Assembly (NCBI GenBank): GCA_023388515.1
Contig: JAEWGD010000027.1
Coordinates: 1-64,000, forward strand
Origin: Bacillota bacterium
GTDB lineage: Bacteria; Bacillota; Clostridia; Oscillospirales; Ruminococcaceae
Reading direction: 5' to 3'
Length of the DNA: 64,000 bases
Numbering within the stretch: the first letter of the stretch is position 1; each line of letters opens with the position of its first letter. Position numbers and translations under genes: made by a program. The notes under the pieces are model-generated. The model saw only the letters and a program-made list of their open reading frames with translations, did not search any database and was not told where the DNA came from. Shown in pieces: positions 60,091 through 64,000 of the stretch.

Positions 60091-60830
60091 TTGTTCTTGT
60101 TTGATTTATTGTCATTGGATATGGTTTTGTTTTTTAAATATGGCTGTGGTTCTTGTTTGCCTTGTTGTCATTCAATATACTTTCCGTATTGTTAAATCTA
60201 GTTGTGGGTGTTCATTTCTTTGTGCGTACAAAGAAACGAACCAAAGAAAAACGCAGCTCAACGCCGCTGAGGCTAGGCACGCTCAACCAAAATCAAAGAA
60301 GTTCGCTTTGATTAGTTGCTTTCCCGTCGCATCTACTCTACTTAGGAGGCGATTTCCATGTGCGACGGAAAAGCAGTTTAGGATTGTTCTGGCATAACTT
60401 TTACCACAGAATTTGATTTGAGAAAAAGTAAGAACAGTTTTGGTAATACCTCCATCATAAAAAATTTACTTAAATCAAAACTTAACATATTGGTATCAGT
60501 ACCGTAAGCCAATGAGTCATCAAATAACAACCTCCTCGCATGTAAATGGCTTAGGAAAGATAATACATTGAATGTGCTTTTGTTTGTTAATTATAGCTTT
60601 GTTTTTTTGTTCTTATTTCCTTTATTGTCATTGATTATAGTTTGCGTTATTAGATTTGGAGAAGCATGGTTTTTATTTACCCTGCTTTCCCTCAACATAC
60701 TTTTGCTTGTTAAATTTAATTATCGTTCTAATTTACCCTGACTACTCTCAATCTACTTTCTGTACGGTTAAATTTAGTAGAGGGTGTTTATTTCTTTGCT
60801 TGCACAAAGAAATGCACAACTACTGTTGAG
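60091..60830. repeat. Degenerate ~60-bp intergenic repeats with embedded hairpins
   Basis: The 1.1-kb gap between the cellulase and rpsO has no credible gene. Imperfect units of about 60 bp beginning TTGTTCTTGTTTG and including TTGTCATT..ATAT..TTT and GTTAAAT.TAG recur near 60091, 60150, 60608, 60667 and 60727. Two of them end in a hairpin: TTTCTTTGTGCGTACAAAGAAA near 60214 and TTTCTTTGCTTGCACAAAGAAA near 60791. From 60830 to 61010 I see only the rpsO promoter region. Confidence 0.6.
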
Positions 60831-61012
60831 TCTTTTTTTATATTAATCTACATGGCACAGTAAAATAATCCATAAAGTATTCAAAGGAAACAAAAACCGT
60901 ACTTCACTAACACCAACGATACACAAAGTATATTCAAAGAAAACAAAGCAAACCAAAACCAAAAGCTATGCGTAAAATAAGCATCAAAATGTAAAAATAA
61001 ATGAAAAAAGCA

Positions 61013-61041
61013 TTTACAAAGTGAAATAGATGTGATATAAT
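61013..61041 (+). promoter_or_regulatory. rpsO promoter
   Basis: TTTACA (61013-61018), a 17-nt spacer and TATAAT (61036-61041), leaving a leader of about 95 nt that may hold an S15 autoregulatory structure (not confirmed). Confidence 0.8.
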
Positions 61042-61140
61042 ATATACATTCCGTGTACTTGGATTATGGATTATGCCTGAAAAGGAATTTACCTACCTTA
61101 TTCTAAGTTAGTGGATGTAAAATTTAAAAGAGGTGAAATT

Positions 61141-61407
61141 ATGTTACTAAAGAGCGAAAAGAATGAAGTTATTGAGGCGAATCGTACTCATGAAAATGAT
61201 ACAGGTTCACCAGAAGTTCAAATTGCAATTCTTACAAAGAGAATTAATGATTTGACTGCACACTTGAAAATTCACAAGAAGGACCATCACTCACGTAGAG
61301 GCTTGCTTAAAATGGTTGGTCATAGACGTAACCTTTTGCAGTATTTGATGAAGAAGGATATCAACAGATACCGTGAAATAATAGCTAAGCTCGGCATACG
61401 TAAGTAG
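61141..61407 (+). CDS. rpsO: Ribosomal protein uS15
   Basis: A small-subunit protein that binds 16S rRNA early in assembly. It has 88 residues with the family signature TGSPEVQIAILTKRINDLTAHLKIHKKDHHSRRGLLKMVGHRRNLLQYL. The ATG at 61141 follows AAAGAGGTG; a frame extension of ten codons upstream is not supported. It is followed by a hairpin terminator and then pnp, the conserved rpsO-pnp order. Confidence 0.97.
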   Translation: MLLKSEKNEVIEANRTHENDTGSPEVQIAILTKRINDLTAHLKIHKKDHHSRRGLLKMVGHRRNLLQYLMKKDINRYREIIAKLGIRK

Positions 61408-61418
61408 GATAATGCGAA

Positions 61419-61454
61419 GAAGGCAGTTGGGATGAATTTCCTTTCTGCCTTTTC
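61419..61454 (+). terminator. Hairpin between rpsO and pnp
   Basis: AAGGCAG / CTGCCTT is followed by TTTC. It is a weak terminator or processing stem, as often found between rpsO and pnp. Confidence 0.6.
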
Positions 61455-61601
61455 AGTGTATCCGACATAGGCAATAATGTTTATAAGAAATATGGACATT
61501 ATATAATGACGGTGGTTGTTTTAGCATTAAACCTTGCATCTTGATTAATCAGGAATTGAGGTTTATTGCTAAAGCTACTGTCAAAAAATAGGAGGCAGTT
61601 T

Positions 61602-63713
61602 ATGTTTGAAAATTATAAGGTTTTTAAGACTATGTTTGCGGGTAGGGAACTTGTTGTAGAAACAGGTAAAACTTGTGAATTGTCAAATGGTTCGTGCTGG
61701 GTTCGCTATGGCGAAACTGTTGTTATGGCAAATGTAACAGCAAGCGAAAAGCCAAGAGATGGAATTGATTTCTTCCCACTTTCAGTGGATTATGAGGAGC
61801 GTTTGTATTCAGTTGGTAAAATTCCTGGCTCATTTATGAAGCGTGAAGGAAAGCCATCGGATAAGTCTATTTTGACTTCAAGAGTAGTGGATAGACCTAT
61901 TAGACCGTTATTCCCTAAAGATATGAGAAATGACGTATCTGTTGTTATGACAGTTATGGCAGTTGAACCTGATAATTCGCCAGAAATTGTAGGAATGGTT
62001 GCATCTTCAATAGCAATTTCAATTTCTGATATACCTTTTAATGGCCCTATTGGTGGTATTAGTGTTGGGCTTGTTGATGGCGAAATTGTGCTAAATCCTA
62101 CTCTTGAACAGAGAGAAAAAAATGATTTACATCTTACTCTTGCTGCAACTATGGACAAGGTAGTTATGATTGAAGCTGCTGCAAATGAAGTTGATGATGA
62201 TACTATGTTACAGGCTATTATTGCTGGACATGAGGAAATAAAGAAACTTGTAGCGTTCATAAATGAAATAGTGGCTACTATTGGTAAGCCAAAGTTTTCA
62301 TTTGAGTCACAAGAAGTTGACGATAATATGTACGAGGCTATAAGTGCTTTTGCAATTGAAAAGGTTCGTGCTGCTCTTGATACAGATAATAAAAATATTC
62401 GTGAGGAAAGGTTGTCACCTGTTAAGGATGAAATTCATGCTAAGTTTGATGAGGTTTATCCAGAACAGATTGCCATGATAACTGAGTGTATTTATAAGCT
62501 ACAGAAGTATGTAGTAAGACGTTGGTTGTTGGATGATGGCAAGCGTGTTGATGGCAGGGGACTTGATGACATCAGACAACTTGCAGCAGAGGTTGGATTA
62601 TTGCCAAGAGTTCATGGTTCAGGTATGTTTACAAGAGGACAAACTCAGGTATTAACAGTTGCTACATTAGGACCAATAAGCGATTCACAGAGGATTGATG
62701 GACTTGATGAAGAAGTAACAAAAAGATATATGCATCATTATAATTTCCCATCATATTCTGTTGGTGAAACAAGACCTAGCAGAGGACCAGGACGACGTGA
62801 AATTGGACATGGAATTTTGGCTGAAAAGGCTTTGGAGGCTGTACTTCCAAGCGTTGAAGATTTTCCATATGCAATGCGACTTGTATCAGAAGTATTATCA
62901 TCTAATGGCTCAACATCACAAGGCTCAATTTGTGCCTCTACACTTGCACTTATGGATGCTGGTGTTCCAATAAAAGCACCTGTTGCTGGTATTTCATGCG
63001 GGCTTATAACAGAGGGTGACAGATGGATGACGATGGTTGACATTCAAGGTCTTGAGGATTTCTTTGGTGATATGGACTTTAAGGTTGGGGGAACACATAA
63101 CGGTATTACTGCGATACAGGTTGATATAAAGATTGATGGATTGACTATTGAAATCATCAAGGAGGCGTTTGAAAAAACACGCAAGGCACGTTGTTATATA
63201 CTTGATGAAATTATGTTGAAGGCTATCAGCACGCCTAGAGAAACTGTTGGTGAGCATGCTCCAAAGATGCTCCAGACAAAAATTCATGTTGACAAAATAA
63301 GAGATGTAATAGGACAGGGTGGCAAGGTTATTCAGAAGATTTCTGCTGAATGTGGCGTTAAAATTGATATCAATGAAGAAGGAAATGTATTTATTTCGGG
63401 TGTTGATATGGAAATGACTAAGAAAGCTTTGCAGATTGTTGAAACTATTGCAAACGACCCTGAGGTTGGTGCAATTTACAAGGGTAAAGTTGTTCGCATT
63501 ATGAACTTTGGTGCTTTTGTTGAGATAGCTCCTGGAAAGGATGGATTGGTGCATATATCCAAGCTTGACAATTCAAGGGTAGAAAAGGTTGAAGATGTTG
63601 TGTCAGTTGGCGATGAAATTGTCGTAAAGGTAATGGAAATTGACGCACAGGGAAGAATCAATCTTTCTAGAAAAGATGCATTAGCTGATATAGAAGCGAA
63701 AGAAAATAAGTAA
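61602..63713 (+). CDS. pnp: Polyribonucleotide nucleotidyltransferase
   Basis: A phosphorolytic 3'-5' exoribonuclease (PNPase) of 703 residues. Two RNase PH domains are present; the first has KREGKPSDKSILTSRVVDRPIRPLF near 80-105 and the active second has FTRGQTQVLTVATLG near 345 and GTHNGITAIQVDIKIDG near 490. They are followed by a KH domain (IRDVIGQGGKVIQKISAE near 565) and an S1 domain (GAIYKGKVVRIMNFGAFVEIAPGKDGLVHISKL near 625-660). The ATG 61602 follows AGGAGG. In many species pnp autoregulates through its leader. Confidence 0.97.
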   Translation: MFENYKVFKTMFAGRELVVETGKTCELSNGSCWVRYGETVVMANVTASEKPRDGIDFFPLSVDYEERLYSVGKIPGSFMKREGKPSDKSILTSRVVDRPIRPLFPKDMRNDVSVVMTVMAVEPDNSPEIVGMVASSIAISISDIPFNGPIGGISVGLVDGEIVLNPTLEQREKNDLHLTLAATMDKVVMIEAAANEVDDDTMLQAIIAGHEEIKKLVAFINEIVATIGKPKFSFESQEVDDNMYEAISAFAIEKVRAALDTDNKNIREERLSPVKDEIHAKFDEVYPEQIAMITECIYKLQKYVVRRWLLDDGKRVDGRGLDDIRQLAAEVGLLPRVHGSGMFTRGQTQVLTVATLGPISDSQRIDGLDEEVTKRYMHHYNFPSYSVGETRPSRGPGRREIGHGILAEKALEAVLPSVEDFPYAMRLVSEVLSSNGSTSQGSICASTLALMDAGVPIKAPVAGISCGLITEGDRWMTMVDIQGLEDFFGDMDFKVGGTHNGITAIQVDIKIDGLTIEIIKEAFEKTRKARCYILDEIMLKAISTPRETVGEHAPKMLQTKIHVDKIRDVIGQGGKVIQKISAECGVKIDINEEGNVFISGVDMEMTKKALQIVETIANDPEVGAIYKGKVVRIMNFGAFVEIAPGKDGLVHISKLDNSRVEKVEDVVSVGDEIVVKVMEIDAQGRINLSRKDALADIEAKENK

Positions 63714-63724
63714 ACTCAAAACTA

Positions 63725-63770
63725 AAAGCCTTAATTCAACTGTTTTACAGTAGAATTAAGGCTTTATTTT
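63725..63770 (+). terminator. pnp terminator
   Basis: AAAGCCTTAATTC.ACTG / CAGT.GAATTAAGGCTTT is followed by ATTTTAT, possibly shared with the convergent gene at 63790. Confidence 0.88.
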
Positions 63771-63789
63771 ATATAATAAAAAACTTACT

Positions 63790-63999
63790 CTAAAAAATGA
63801 TTTTTCTATTTGAAATGTCGAAGCTTTCATTGAGGACAGCAATAAAGTATCTAAAACGCACTTCACCATCAATGTACATAACATCGCCCTCTTCTTTAAC
63901 TCCTAGTAATTTGTAATCTTCAGCCGTAAGCTCGCTCAGATAAACCTTATCGGTTTTTTTTCTCTTTATAAGCTGTAACTGGTCCTCACTCAAATTCAA
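63790..63999 (-). CDS. Hypothetical protein, probably cut by the window edge
   Basis: At least 69 residues: LSEDQLQLIKRKKTDKVYLSELTAEDYKLLGVKEEGDVMYIDGEVRFRYFIAVL. It is charged and soluble, with no recognised domain. The frame is open to the last bases of the window; a TTG at 63999 is the only visible start and lacks context, so the true N terminus may lie beyond. It converges on pnp. Confidence 0.55.
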   Translation of the reverse strand: MNLSEDQLQLIKRKKTDKVYLSELTAEDYKLLGVKEEGDVMYIDGEVRFRYFIAVLNESFDISNRKIIF

Positions 64000-64000
64000 T

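Noticed and set aside
62994..63554. A 186-codon minus-strand frame over pnp
   Set aside because: Antisense shadow of the PNPase catalytic and KH domains.

Overview
The window comes from an AT-rich, spore-forming, low-GC Gram-positive bacterium, most likely a gut or rumen Clostridia of the Ruminococcaceae/Oscillospiraceae type. The basis is strong purine-rich ribosome binding sites, consensus TTGACA/TATAAT promoters with 17-nt spacers, a dgt-dnaG-rpoD cluster, spore coat genes cotJA/B/C, a dockerin-bearing GH5 cellulase, a cohesin-related lipoprotein, and nitrogen genes under ANTAR control. No rRNA, tRNA or CRISPR array was found.

Layout. 1-19 kb is chromosomal core: thioredoxin, a cation P-type ATPase behind a yybP-ykoY (Mn2+) riboswitch, DnaI-like and DnaD-like replication proteins, a probable 6S RNA, a DUF1292 protein, rpoD, dnaG, a dGTPase-like gene, a YigZ protein, rpmE, then a LysR regulator divergent from leuCDB. 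Between the DUF1292 gene and rpoD lies a promoter-to-terminator unit of about 1.25 kb with no convincing gene. It holds four repeat units whose hairpins carry GNRA loops and compensatory base changes, so it looks like a large structured noncoding RNA.

From 19,329 to 32,125 a 12.8-kb integrative element splits the spore coat gene cotJC. The two cotJC pieces share a GAGGTC core, and joining them there restores the reading frame exactly. The element's ends form a 46-bp dyad expected of a large serine integrase attP. It carries a reduced mobilization cassette (MobC without relaxase), a primase and helicase pair, a type III restriction-modification operon followed by an unrecognised soluble/membrane gene pair, and two serine recombinases with a small protein between them.

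32-41 kb holds the rest of the cotJ operon, a TM2 protein and lipoprotein pair, a LytTR/GHKL regulatory operon with a surface protein gene between regulator and kinase, a SulP transporter with a perfect inverted repeat at its promoter, and prephenate dehydrogenase. 42-52 kb is a nitrogen-assimilation island: type III glutamine synthetase on one strand, and on the other a split glutamate synthase, type I glutamine synthetase and an ANTAR antiterminator protein. Three leader attenuators in the shared intergenic region each carry an AAAGGY hexaloop hairpin overlapping a terminator, so the ANTAR protein at the operon end probably controls both directions. 52-64 kb has leuA with a T-box leader, a VTT-domain membrane protein, a lipoprotein built across a cohesin domain boundary, a fused ECF ATPase, the cellulase, a repeat-rich spacer, rpsO and pnp.
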